This document shows, in pieces, positions 24,401-35,645 of a stretch of DNA of 64,000 nt; the first letter of the stretch is position 1; each line of letters opens with the position of its first letter. The stretch is from Phascolomyces articulosus (taxonomy: Eukaryota > Mucoromycota > Mucoromycetes > Mucorales > Lichtheimiaceae), in assembly GCA_025677815.1 (NCBI GenBank), contig JAIXMP010000019.1, forward strand, positions 248,001-312,000, in the 5' to 3' direction. Position numbers and translations under genes: made by a program. The notes below the pieces were generated by a model that worked only from the letters and a program-made list of their open reading frames with translations, did no database searches and was not told the DNA's origin.

Positions 24401-27020
24401 GCTCTTTTCTTGTTGACCCATGTTAGGCTATCGTTAAAGTAGTATGTGAGAGAGAGAAAGAGAGAATCAGCCGGTTACAGAAAAAAAAAAGAGGGGAACC
24501 GAAGCACACATGGCCCCCATTTTTAAGAGTGAGAGAGCATAGTAAACAGCATTTCCCGCGCATTAAAAAAAATAAAGAGATACCAGTGAAAATAGCAGAA
24601 CCCCATCTTAAAAAAGTGCCTCGCTTATTTTTTTAATGGCGATGGCTCACGCCATTTGTGAAACCGTGACACTTTTTTTTTTTTACAAGGTCGATATTTA
24701 TTATTGGGGGAGAGGTGAGGATGAGTAAAGAAGATAAAAAATAAAAGTGATATCTTTTTAAGTACACTTCTTCCACAAGATATAATAATCCTAAAATGAA
24801 AATAACATTTTTATATATTTATTCAAATTGAATTTGAAAAGAAAAGGGAAACTTAAGAATTTATCCAGCATGTGGTACATTTTTACTGGAACAAGTAATA
24901 AAACTCCTTATACTACATCATTCTCCTTATCATCACGGAGAAAGAGAGAATCATAGAACCTCCTTAACATAAGGAGTTGATCAACGTTCTTTCAAAAACG
25001 ATGGATAATAATAATAAAATGGGGATGAAGAAAATTAACAAATAACATATTTGAACTCTTTATTGTTTTTCATTCATTGAATGATGGGTGTATGATAATG
25101 AATTGTAAAGAAGGTGGTTTAACAATCATAATCCATGAATGATGAATAGGTTATCAGTAAGAACAACAGTATAATAGATTATGATAACCCCTCCTTCTTC
25201 TCTAATTGAACAACAACTCAATTCCTACTCCCCCACTCTCATTCATGACCCATTCTTTAAACAAAAGACGATGAATATCCTCCCCCACAACAATTGAAGA
25301 TAAAAAAAGGTTTACAAAGATGATTGTTCTATCTTTTTCTTCTTTTTCCTCTTCTTCTTACTCCTATTATCATTATAAAGAAAAAATAAAACGCTCAGCC
25401 AAAAAGTAATAATAATTATAATAATAATAACCCCCGCACCTCCTGGATGACAACTTATTTATTCCGATCCATGCATCACACGTTTAAATCATTGTTGTCT
25501 GTCTTGTCATTTGCATCTACTATATATTCCCCGTTGCTATGATAGTATACAGTATCTATGGTAACAATAATTCATTTATTGCCATGACAACTCATCACCG
25601 CAGCAACTGTCATCTTCCATGGTGGCCATCATCTTCGCATGGAAGCCATGTATCTCCATGGCAACGATATACGTACGTGTACATAGTAGGATTGTCAAAT
25701 AAGGGGAATCGCCTTATTCTTGTCATGTGTGTGTATGATATATATATATATATATATAAGGGTTCTTTATGCGTTAATGAAAGATACCCTGTAAAAGCAG
25801 TTGTGTTTGAAAGGCTATTAAAAATAAAAAGGGACCTATCATTTTCCTTTCTTATTATTTCATATAATAATCATTGATGAGGACGCCACTACTACTGACT
25901 ATTAGCTTTTACCGTCCATGAAGTATACTCTTATTAAGATAAAGAAGAAGTAAGAGGTTACTTTATAAACATCGCCTTTTTTCTCCAGACTAGACTGGAA
26001 TGATCACTCCTCTTCCTCTTCACATCTACCCCCCCCACAAAAAAAAATGGTTCCCTGATTTACATCAATGAGATTCTTCTTGTCTCTCCCCCCTCTCTTC
26101 CTTTTCCTTATTATAAGCCTTTTTTCTTACTTTCACCACTTCTTCATCTAATTCTCCCTCCCCCCAAAATGTATTCTTATATCATGGTCCTTACTGTAAT
26201 ATCAGCTTTTTTATGCTTCTTCTCTTTAACATTGTATGATATATTACTCCCCTTAACATAAAAACTCCCCCCACACACATACACCACCTATATCCATCAT
26301 ATGCAAGATGCTACGACGGGTCTCTTTAAATCAACGTTTATTATTGGTTCCATCATTTTTATGTACACTTTAGCTGGGATGATCTACCTTTTTCTTCATT
26401 CGGAGCAACAATCACTTTTTCTTTCCCCCCCCAAAAAAAAAGCAACAGCAAAAGCAGGTAAGCACACACATCCTTCCCCTTCACTCACACACTTGTCTCT
26501 CCCCCCTCCTTCCTTTTCTTCAAGGGAATCGAATAAACCAATCATTTCTATTGGATATCACTTTTTTTATACACTAAAAAGGTCTCCCCCCCTCCTCTCC
26601 GGTTCCCCTCCCCCTCCGAAATCGGCTTCACACTATGCCATAACATTCCTCTTATTTTTCATTACCGGAAAACACATTAACTTACGCACTGGTCCTAAGA
26701 AGGAAATAAAAAGAGTATATAAAGCTATAAAAAATAATCTTATGAAACTTCCAACTCCTTTAAGTGTAATTCTTTTCTATCAATCTTCTTTTTTTCTTTT
26801 TACCTCTATTGTATTTTTTTTTCATATAAGTTTATATTCTTCTACACCTTTTTTTTTAGTTCATATAAAAAAGATTCAGCAAGAACAATAACAATTTGTC
26901 ACCTTTATTATTATTCCATTTTTATATGTGCATTTAAGGCAGTGACATAAAAAAAACTGTAAAAAAACACACACTTCATTGTATTATCACCCAATCTTCT
27001 TTTTATATTTTTATGCATAT
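21492..27020. other. 5.5-kb non-coding region upstream of the homeobox gene
   Basis: No confident gene. It is unusually rich in trinucleotide AAT/ATA runs, poly-C and poly-G tracts (for example 22549-22566 and 26031-26037), CT-rich blocks and palindromic CATGG motifs (25530-25670). A 196-codon frame at 26301-26891 is a translation of CT-rich and T-rich DNA and I reject it. Long non-coding DNA before a homeodomain regulator is consistent with a large regulatory region or long 5' UTR. Confidence 0.45.
25533..25665. promoter_or_regulatory. Cluster of RFX X-box-like motifs
   Basis: The canonical RFX site is GTTGCCATGGCAAC. Within 133 bp lie ATTGCCATGACAAC (25578-25591, 12 of 14 matches), CCATGGCAAC (25656-25665), a CTATGGTAACA half-site (25556-25566), GTTGCTATGATAG (25533-25545) and further CCATGG/GCATGG palindromes at about 25615-25650. 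Such density in AT-rich DNA is unexpected. It lies about 1.4 kb upstream of the homeobox gene start. Confidence 0.45.
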
Positions 27021-27922
27021 ATGAATCAACAACCAATTTATACAATTCCAATGGATACAACAACTACAATTATGCCATCTTGTTCAACAGCATCTACAAC
27101 ACCTATTGTAACAACGACACCCTCTTATGAAGGATTTCAACCCCCATTAGATCATAGTCAACAACAAGAATGTTATTCACCTACGTCTTCCAATTCTATT
27201 TTTTCAAAATATGAAGATCAACAACAGCAAAAGACCATGGTCATGATGGGAAAACCTACTATAGCAACCACTTTGAGTCGTTCTTCCTCATTGTCGAGCA
27301 GTACGAATCATCAACAAGCGAAAGCAGCACCTTGTTCAACAACAACAGCAACAACAGAATTTAAGGCTACTTTTTATAATCCATTTGAAACTAAACATCG
27401 TCGACGTACATCTAAACAACAATTCAAAATCCTCGAAGCAGCATTTGAAGAGAATCCGAAACCAAGTGCTCCTAAACGTCAAGCATTAGCAAATGATTTA
27501 GGAATGACACCTCGAGGTGTACAAATTTGGTTTCAAAATCGTCGTGCAAAGGCAAAACAACGTACGACAGCAGTAGATCATAAAAGGTCTTTTGAAGAAA
27601 GTCATTCTACTTCTGCTTTTGAAGAGGAAGACGAAGAGGAGAATCAAGATTCGACACACCGGCGTCATCGTCGGCGTCGTACTAGTAATTATTATAATAA
27701 TAATAATAAACCTTTTTATACTGAATGGGATAGTCAAGAACCCATCGTGACCAATGACGGTGCAAGTAACGGAACTATCCATACGAGTAGTCATAGTAGT
27801 GCTAGTAATAGTGCTAGTACTCCAATGACTCCAACCATTACTTCGACTACCAATACGACTCCTCATGTGACTACCACAAGTGCTCCAGCTTCCCCTAGCT
27901 GCATTACTACTACTACTGTTGT

Positions 27923-27956
<34 letters not shown>

Positions 27957-28838
27957 GGAATCAACCCGGTCCAGGCCCCATCACTGTATTACTGCTATAG
28001 TGATGCATCTTCTTCACCAGTAACACCGTCTGTTCCCTCACCTACTCTACAACAACAACAGGAACAACATGTTCACTCCGTTCAGCAAGTACAAGAACAA
28101 CCCTTTCATCAGTCACAACCACCACTGGAACAACCCGAATTTCTAATGGATTATAATTCAAAATCAATGTGGTCTCCCATGAACGATGCGCCATTTGTCA
28201 ACATGGATAACAGTTATTGTTACATTACGGATTGGATTCAAACAGTACCTCATGTTCGACCTCCATTACGGCAAGACCTTTCCGTAACAAGTATAGCAAC
28301 AAGTGGGTTTGGTCCCGAAGAGGATGAAATTTTATCACAGTGGCCAAAGGAACCTCATCCTCATCATCAGCAGGTAAAAAAAAAATTCATATTCTCTAAA
28401 GGTTATAATAAAATAAGCTGACCTTTATATATTTATTTATTTTTTATATATCTATCGTATCGATCTGGACTCTTGATATGGTTTCCTTTACATTTCCTTT
28501 TATATATTCATTTATAAAATTCAAATTTTATGTATTTTAAAATTTTGTAAACTTTTATAAAAACAAAAAAGGTTACTTCCTTCCCTAATTCACCACAAGA
28601 ACTTCATCAACAACCTATCTATCATACCACCACTCATAGTACTACTACTTCTCCTACTACTCCTACTACTACAGCCGACAATAAAGATAATTCTATTGCT
28701 CTGGCACGGGTATTTGATACTACATCTATGGTGAATTCTGCTACTACTACTACTACTGCTTGTAATTTTGTCCCTGCTCCTATCGATGTTCATTGGATCC
28801 CTGATCAACCACATACAGATTTTATATCAACGTGGTAA
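27021..28838 (+). CDS. Homeodomain transcription factor (539 aa)
   Basis: Nuclear DNA-binding regulator. Two exons, 27021-28373 and 28572-28838, joined in phase 0 (540 codons). I start at 27021, the first ATG in the frame (MNQQPIYTIP); 27051 is a possible alternative. The homeodomain lies at about residues 123-182: RRRTSKQQFKILEAAFEENP, then the recognition helix GVQIWFQNRRAKAKQRT with the invariant W, F, N and R. It is a typical 60-residue, non-TALE domain like fungal Yox1/Phx1-type proteins. Outside it the protein is low-complexity: Thr/Ser-rich N-terminus, acidic EEEDEEEN patch followed by an RRHRRRR basic patch, a run of ten or more alanines near residue 315, Gln-rich and Thr-rich C-terminus ending in HWIPDQPHTDFISTW. 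The target genes are unknown. Confidence 0.9.
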
Positions 28839-30219
28839 TATTTTTTCTTCTTTTTTTTTAACAAATGTATGCTTCCAATCCTTTTTTCCTTTCATATATA
28901 TATATATTATATACCTAATATTATTATACACGCACGCACGCACACATAATCATCTTACTCTCTCTCGTACACACACACACATATATATATATATTTAATC
29001 CGTCATCTTCAGTTTTTATATGTAAATTTTTGTTCTATTACTATACTTGTCTATTCTTACCTTATGATTTCTTCTTTTTATTATTCCTGTCCTACGCAGA
29101 TGATATGACCTACTCTCCACCCACCGATATACTTTTCATATTTCTTTTCATGTATGTTTAAAAATCCTCTTCTTTTTTTTATTATATTTGATGATCCCCC
29201 ACCATTCCTTACTTTCTCATTTATAATGAAAAAAAATTATATGCTGGCCATATGCAAATCCACTATCTATCCCGCCACACAATTTGTATATTTTTTTCCA
29301 TTTGCCACATCACTATGATCCATCCCTTCCCCATTTTCAACCTTCTTACCCAAATACACTCACTCAACATCTTATAAAGTATATTATATATTCTTTATAT
29401 TATACATATTTTACTAATTTTTTTTCTGTCTATACCTCATACATTTATCATCCCCTTTCTTGCTTTTTTTTTTCTTACAAATCTTTATTATTTGTTTTTC
29501 TTTCTTTCTTTTTTTTTTGAATATGTATACATCTTTTATTTTTGAATATGTATTTATTTTGTTATTAAAAAAAATCCATTATTACTATTAAATATTGGAT
29601 TAGAGAATGTTGAATGATGAATGTTTTTACGTCAATTTCTATAACAGACAAGATGAAAAATTTTTAGGTTTCTTGATAGATAATGATAATAGTATTCAGA
29701 TCAATCCATTCTTTATTTAGTTCTTCCTTTGGAGTAAAAATAGACTGGATACACATCTTTTTATATATATATTTTTTATGAAAAGCCCAGTGTACCACCA
29801 ATGACATGTGCCCAACAAGTATATGGTATTAGTATGAATAAAATCCTCTCCTCCTTTTTCAATGATGGCTGACATGGTATCATGGTTATGAATAAGTAAC
29901 TATAATAAATATATATATGTGTAAGTTATTTTTTTTTTTAGAAATTCTTACAATAAAAAGCCATAATAAAAGTGAAGATGACGATAGAATATCAAGGTTT
30001 TTATTATATACTATTTTAAAAATAAATGATAACAAGGTGCAGTTTCAAAAATTTTGCTTGACGCACACTATGCGAACACCTTCTTGTGCCCCAAATATGA
30101 CTTGTTTACCTTTTATAATAAGATATACATAATAGATAAAAAAACGTTATTAATACCCATCAAGATATATATATAAAGTATTCAAAACGTTGATAATTTC
30201 TCATTGATTTTTTTTTTCC
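28839..30219. other. Intergenic, T-rich
   Basis: 3' flank of the homeobox gene with CA and TA simple repeats (28930-28995) and long T-runs. No gene seen. Confidence 0.4.
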
Positions 30220-30509
30220 TTACTCATCCCTTGCTGGTGTATACGAGGTATGTTTAGGATCATTTGGAGCACCCACGTTAGCACCCTTATCCAAAGCGGA
30301 TTTAAAAGGATCTTCTCCTGGAAGCAATTGGTCGCCAGGTTGACAATTCACTTTTTTTCAAGAAAAAGACAGATCATGTATTATTATAGAATTACAACAA
30401 AGAAGATAGAATGTAGTACATAATTTTAGTACTACTATTTACCAAAAACAGCGGCAGGAACAGAGAAAAGTGTAATAGCAATGACAGAAAGAAGTAAGGA
30501 GAATTGCAT
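30220..30509 (-). CDS. Small secreted protein (65 aa)
   Basis: Minus-strand exons 30509-30443 and 30350-30220 give 66 codons. The N-terminus MQFSLLLSVIAITLFSVPAA is a clear signal peptide with likely cleavage near residues 20-24, leaving a mature peptide of about 42 residues: VNCQPGDQLLPGEDPFKSAL followed by DKGANVGAPNDPKHTSYTP and ARDE. A single cysteine makes a disulfide-stabilised toxin-like fold unlikely. Acidic and proline/glycine-rich. No family recognised. It resembles the many small secreted proteins of fungi, so it may act at the cell surface or outside. Direct GCATCCAAT repeats about 215 bp upstream (near 30720-30740) could be promoter elements. Confidence 0.7.
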
Positions 30510-32268
30510 ATTAAATAGTAATACTGGAATGAAAGAAAAAAAGATAAAGAAGCTCAACGCAAAAAAAATCTTTTATTTATAGTGAATTTTCTTTTTAAAA
30601 AAATCGACTTGTCGTTGTTATCGGAAAATCATCCATTGGAATGCAGGAGGTGAAAAGAAAGAGGAGAAAAAAGTAAAAGCACATAAAGATGTTGTTCTAC
30701 CATTTAATGCCTCTTGGTTGCATCCAATGCATCCAATGCAGTCAGCGTGTAAGGTGTGTGATTACTGAAAGAACAACCTCTATTTACATTTTTCAAGTTG
30801 ACATTTAAAATGATTTGTTCTCTAGAATTAGAATGGTTCTTATTATTATTAGCCAATATTAGTACTTGACAAAGTTCTTTTCATTGTTATTTTAAGGTAT
30901 ATATATTTCTTTTTATCTAAATGTATCATATCCATAAAAAAGTATGTCGTACCACTATCATTTGAAATGAATGGGTAAAGTGGTGCAAATCACTCCTATT
31001 ACGTATTATAGACGGAGGTATTAGAATTCTTCAGGATGTGCAGAAAGTTTATATACCTAATTAAAGAATAGAAAATCACCTCCTTTCTTCTTTCAAAGGA
31101 GTGTTTATTTTATATGTTTTAAATCCAAACACTTACTGTAATGTACTTTTCGTGATGACGAATAATTGATTTACAATATTAACATCTAACGATATTGAAT
31201 TCCTGTTCATCACATAATAGACAACAGGAATACAATTTACATCATTAATAACCAAACAGTGCTATAAATGTGCATGGCAATTACGTATCATAGCACAGCT
31301 ACTACTTATCATTACAGTTTTTACTATATTTGCTTCCTCTTATTCTTATGTAGCTTGGACAATATATATGCCTTATTATACTGTATTTATTTTCTTTTTT
31401 TCAAAAACACTTCCATAGAACATAATCATATCTCGATAACTGAACATGCTTATTGAGTTCAATAAAATAGTTGGTCATGATGCATCATCATGTACACAAT
31501 TATTGTGATCTATTATAATAATTGTGACTTTCCGGGAACTCCTACAGATGGATCACCATTTACGGCTTCATCAATTTAAGGAAAATGTAATCGAAGTTAC
31601 GCGTTTTTTTATGATTCTGCTACATGATCATACTTGTTATAATCAATATTTTTGTATATATTGTTTTTCTAGGGTGGTGTGGATCATTGTTGACATGCTA
31701 TGATAAAATAAAGAACATTTTCTTCCGTTATTTTTTATACTCCATATTAAGAATAAATCACTTAGCCCAATGGATATTTTTTTTACCAATTCATACGAAC
31801 GTCCTGTTCTTTATTACTGTATCTGTTCGCTATAACTATATAAAGATATTTCGATATGACGATACAATTTTGAGCCAAAGGACCGAATAAGCAGGGAAAT
31901 ATCTTTCATTCGTTATAATAATATCCGATAAAAATTTATTAAAAAATATCGTTATATCAAACGAAGCAGTAGTACGTTATCTTATGAAATGAAAAAAATA
32001 CTGATCTATTTTGCAGAATTCACTTTTTCTGGCTCTAATTAGGGCCTAAATCATAGGTTTTTTTTTACTCTAGTGCTGATGTCTGCATTATCATTCTTTT
32101 CCTCCAAGCACTGTTTTATTCATTTTACAACTTTTTTTTATTTCATTCATTATATATATAATATCAGCAAATTCACTACCTGGTAATATTTTTCTTTATT
32201 CCTTTCATTGTATAGGTACATGTTTTTAAGGTATGAGTAATCAAAAAAAAAAATAAAAAAATAAGTTG
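30510..32268. other. Intergenic, AT-rich
   Basis: Upstream region of the small secreted-protein gene: TATA-like stretch near 30530-30590, tandem GCATCCAAT at 30721-30740. Beyond that no coding signal; open frames at 31268-31456 and 31624-31890 are hydrophobic AT-rich translations. Confidence 0.4.
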
Positions 32269-32528
32269 CTATGGATAAGATTTTAACCGATGATTACCAG
32301 CCTGAGCACTAATTTGATATAGCGATACATGTTCAGTTCCACGGGTAGTATTGTTATAGCCAGCGGGTCCAGTAGTAGTAGCCACAATATTCACATAACA
32401 ATAATGATAGTAAAGTCAGAATTGATTTCCTTATAAGGTTCTTTCAAGTTGGTCTGTCTTTTTTTCAAGAAAACGCGAAAACAAAGTTCCGTCCGTCCTT
32501 CCGAAACATAGTCTAGCATTATCAGCAT
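32269..32528 (-). pseudogene. Possible small frameshifted gene
   Basis: Two minus-strand frames abut. From ATG at 32528 a 45-codon frame gives MLIMLDYVSEGRTELCFRVF-like sequence and stops. A second frame, open through about 32412-32269, continues as VNIVATTTGPAGYNNTTRG then TEHVSLYQISAQAGNHRLK and a stop. A one-base shift in the ATTATTGTTATG stretch would fuse them to about 85 residues. The second part has convincing amino-acid composition; the first less so. No domain recognised. It could equally be an exon of an undetected spliced gene. Confidence 0.25.
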
Positions 32529-33344
32529 ATTACTTTTTATCGGAATTAAGTGCCGACAACGTCAAATAAGTATTTGTTACCTTAATATTTTCTATACGAT
32601 TTGGTAGTAGAAGGATTTCACACACAATAATTCTTATATATATATATATTGCATAAATCAAGAAATAGGAGAAATATTCTATCGATTGATCCATAAATGA
32701 ACTATCTTTGTGCTATGATGATGGCCAAGAAAGTCTCGATCCAATTTTATAAAGTTTATGCGTGGGAACGAAAAAAAAGGTACAGTAGCAGCATATCATC
32801 TTTACCACGTACACTACAATTGCGTAAATCGAGACGACAATGTTGACATGGTAGTAAGTAGCAGCAGTCAAATTAGTTTTCTGTTGAAGGATAGTTTTCA
32901 TGCGAGTATACTTATAGGACTTTTAGCTTTATGATTAATTTGCATATACAATGGTGGTCTCTAGAATATACAGCATTGGAGTATGAATGAAAAAACTAAA
33001 GCATATTCCCTGGTTATTTATTTTTCCATTGACTAGCTACCACTACTACTTCTTCCAATCTATTATCGAGAAGAGTATATCCTAATACTCGGATGAAGTC
33101 CATTACTCCGCTATTATATTATGGTCAATAAATGACTGCTTGTTAATAGTGCAAATTATGCATTCACAGAGATTAGCTTTTATTTACTTGATTCTCACAA
33201 TTCACTGTGCTTGGATGGGGATATGAGTGTGGGAAAAAATTACCGATAAATATAAAAAGCTTGTACCTTAGAAATCATATTCAGTGTCTTTCTTTTCCCT
33301 ATTTTTCCTTTCTTTTCTTAACAGATTCCAAATAACAAGCTATC
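32529..33344. other. Intergenic, upstream of the deacetylase gene
   Basis: AT-rich, no gene seen. The last 60 bp are pyrimidine-rich, a usual 5' leader pattern here. Confidence 0.35.
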
Positions 33345-34845
33345 ATGGATGTTATTTATAATGAAGATTGTTTGTTACACGATCCTCCATTTGAGGCAAC
33401 CCGTGGTCAAGTCAAACCTTATCTCGGTATGCTTTTTTTTTCATTCTTTTCACCAGGTTTTATGGGTACTTTTTATATACTTTACCCAAGATGCTTATGT
33501 AATAATACCTAAAAAATGTTTCTTCCAGAATGTCCTGCACGTCTCGAATCCATTAAAAAATTCATTGACAGTCAACCTCAACAATTCAATGTTGTCCGTC
33601 CACAAGACTACAGTTTAACGCCTATCCTTCGAGTGCATGAAAAGGATTATGTCGAATTCTTAAATACCATTTATAAAGAATGGGTTGAAAGTGGTATGCC
33701 ACCTGAAATTGCTATTGGATCAGCATTCCAACATCCTAATGTCATTGGCAAGGTCTCTCAAGAAACGATTAAAAAGAATGTTCTAGCAACACCTTTGGGC
33801 AAGATCGGTGTTTATTCTTTTGATACGGCCAATGCTCATACCAAAGATACTTGGCGTTCAATTTATACCTCGGCTCAAATTGCATTGTCAGGTGCTCATA
33901 AGTTGTTAAAGTTGGTAGAAGAATCTAAAAAAAAGGATCAACAACAAGATGTTGTAAAGAACCAAACTGTGTATAGCTTGTGTCGACCTCCAGGACATCA
34001 TTCGACAAGTTGTGTTGCTGGTGGTACAGTGTATATCTATTTAAAAGAGTAAAGTACTATATCGAGTAACGTTTCAAATGATTTACTAAAAATCGCTTGC
34101 TGTATTATTAGGTTATTGTTTCATTAATAATGCCGCAGTGGCAACAAGGTTTTTACAAGAATACACTTTAGAAGAAATGGATGCCATGAGCAGACCATTT
34201 GATTCTTTTGATGCTTCTAAATCTACTGTGGCAAGTGCACCTCAACCTGCTGACAAAATGAAGAAAAAGAAGATCATGATCGTTGATATTGATTTCCACC
34301 AGTAAGTTGAATATAATAGTACTTACCTTTGTAGTAATACATACACATAAATGATTAACTATTAAACAATATATACTATATGTAATAATAGTGGTAATGG
34401 TACCCAAGACATCTTTTACGATGATCCATCCGTTTTATATGTTTCTTTACATGGATTACCAGGCTATCCATTCTTTACCGGTTCAACTGAAGAAACAGGC
34501 CAAGGAGCTGGTGAAGGATACAATATCAATGTCCCAATGGACCCAAAGATAACCACAGATGAAATCTATATTGACAACTTGACCAAGGTATTAAACAGTG
34601 CCGCCACCGAGCAATTCAATGCAGATATAATTGTTTGTTCTATGGGCTTGGATACTTGGCATGAAGATCCTGTGGCTGGTATGAAGGGATTAAAGGATGT
34701 TGAAACGTATTACAAGATGGGCCAATTGCTCAAGAATTCCAAGAGTTCAGTGGGTCGTCCTTTATTGTTTGTACAAGAAGGAGGTTATACTATTGATAAA
34801 CTTGGATTATTAGCTGGTCGTGTTTTACAAGGCTATTTGGCTTAA
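33345..34845 (+). CDS. HDAC-superfamily deacetylase / acetylpolyamine amidohydrolase-like (406 aa)
   Basis: Zn-dependent deacetylase of the arginase/deacetylase fold. Four exons: 33345-33426, 33529-34023, 34112-34301 and 34392-34845; 407 codons. All hallmark motifs are present: the His pair in CRPPGHHS, the metal ligands Asp and His in DIDFHHGNGTQDIFY, the later metal-binding Asp in CSMGLDTWHEDP, and the QEGGY tyrosine that polarises the substrate carbonyl. HPNVIGKVS and GYCFINNAA also fit. The short loops and the TWHEDP context resemble bacterial-type acetylpolyamine amidohydrolases and class II-like HDACs more than Rpd3-type class I enzymes, so the substrate may be an acetylated polyamine or a non-histone lysine; this is inference. 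No targeting signal seen. It is followed on the same strand by a questin-oxidase-like gene, but the 0.8-kb gap gives no operon-like link. Confidence 0.88.
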
Positions 34846-35645
34846 AAAAAGTAATTGAGTCTCCTGATTAAAGATGGAGCATTAAAAATAAAATGAACAC
34901 TACCTGTGTATGTCTTTAATTTCCAATATTATCATGTTATCATTTAAATGAGCAATTCCATAGAAATATATATAATTCAACAACTAATATGATATATTCC
35001 TCGATATCTAGCATATTTATCGTATTTTACTCTATCAACAAGGATAACTATGGATCATGCTGATAATTTCATCAGTGACAATACGGGATCATTGTCATTT
35101 TGTGATATTCTATTAATAAGCTGCGCGTCTATTATTTATAAATTTAAAATTACGGATTTTATATTCTCCACCCTGATGATAACGTGTTTCCTTTTAAAAC
35201 CAGTTCTATGCAAGTTTCAGTTGTATATAAAAGAAGAATGGACAATAATTTTGCTTTTGACCAATAAAACGAGGATACAATCCCATGCAATTGATTCATA
35301 TTTTCATTTTACATGAATATATACTACTACATTACTGGTGAATTATTCCAACCATAAGGAAAAACAAGAAAAAGTTTGTTATACACAGTATTTCACCACA
35401 GAGAAGGTTTTGTTATAATCATATACAAGTAATACTGTTATATCTATACTGTTGCACAAGTGGTACATCATAGTACATCTATTTGCGTAAAGTATCATCA
35501 TCGGACCTTTTACGTGGGTACCCCACGTAAAAAAAAAATTAAAAAATGCATCATGCAATGTAAGAACAAAAGCATGCGCTCCTTTTTCGCACATTCTTTT
35601 TCATTCACTCGAATTTTACTTCTACGTCGTTGTGCTTTTTCTACC
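34846..35645. other. Intergenic, with a promoter palindrome
   Basis: AT-rich 3' flank of the deacetylase gene and promoter of the next gene, which contains the perfect palindrome at 35508-35532. Confidence 0.4.
35508..35532. promoter_or_regulatory. Perfect 11-bp inverted repeat (ACGTGGG-TAC-CCCACGT)
   Basis: Arms TTTTACGTGGG and CCCACGTAAAA are separated by TAC, 114 bp before the start of the questin-oxidase-like gene. Its symmetry and position suggest a site for a dimeric regulator, for example a basic-helix-loop-helix or bZIP protein that prefers ACGTGG cores. Confidence 0.5.

Noticed and set aside
26301..26891. 196-codon plus-strand frame upstream of the homeobox gene
   Set aside because: It is a translation of CT- and T-rich tracts with proline, serine and phenylalanine runs, has no domain and no similar neighbour; more likely leader or promoter sequence.
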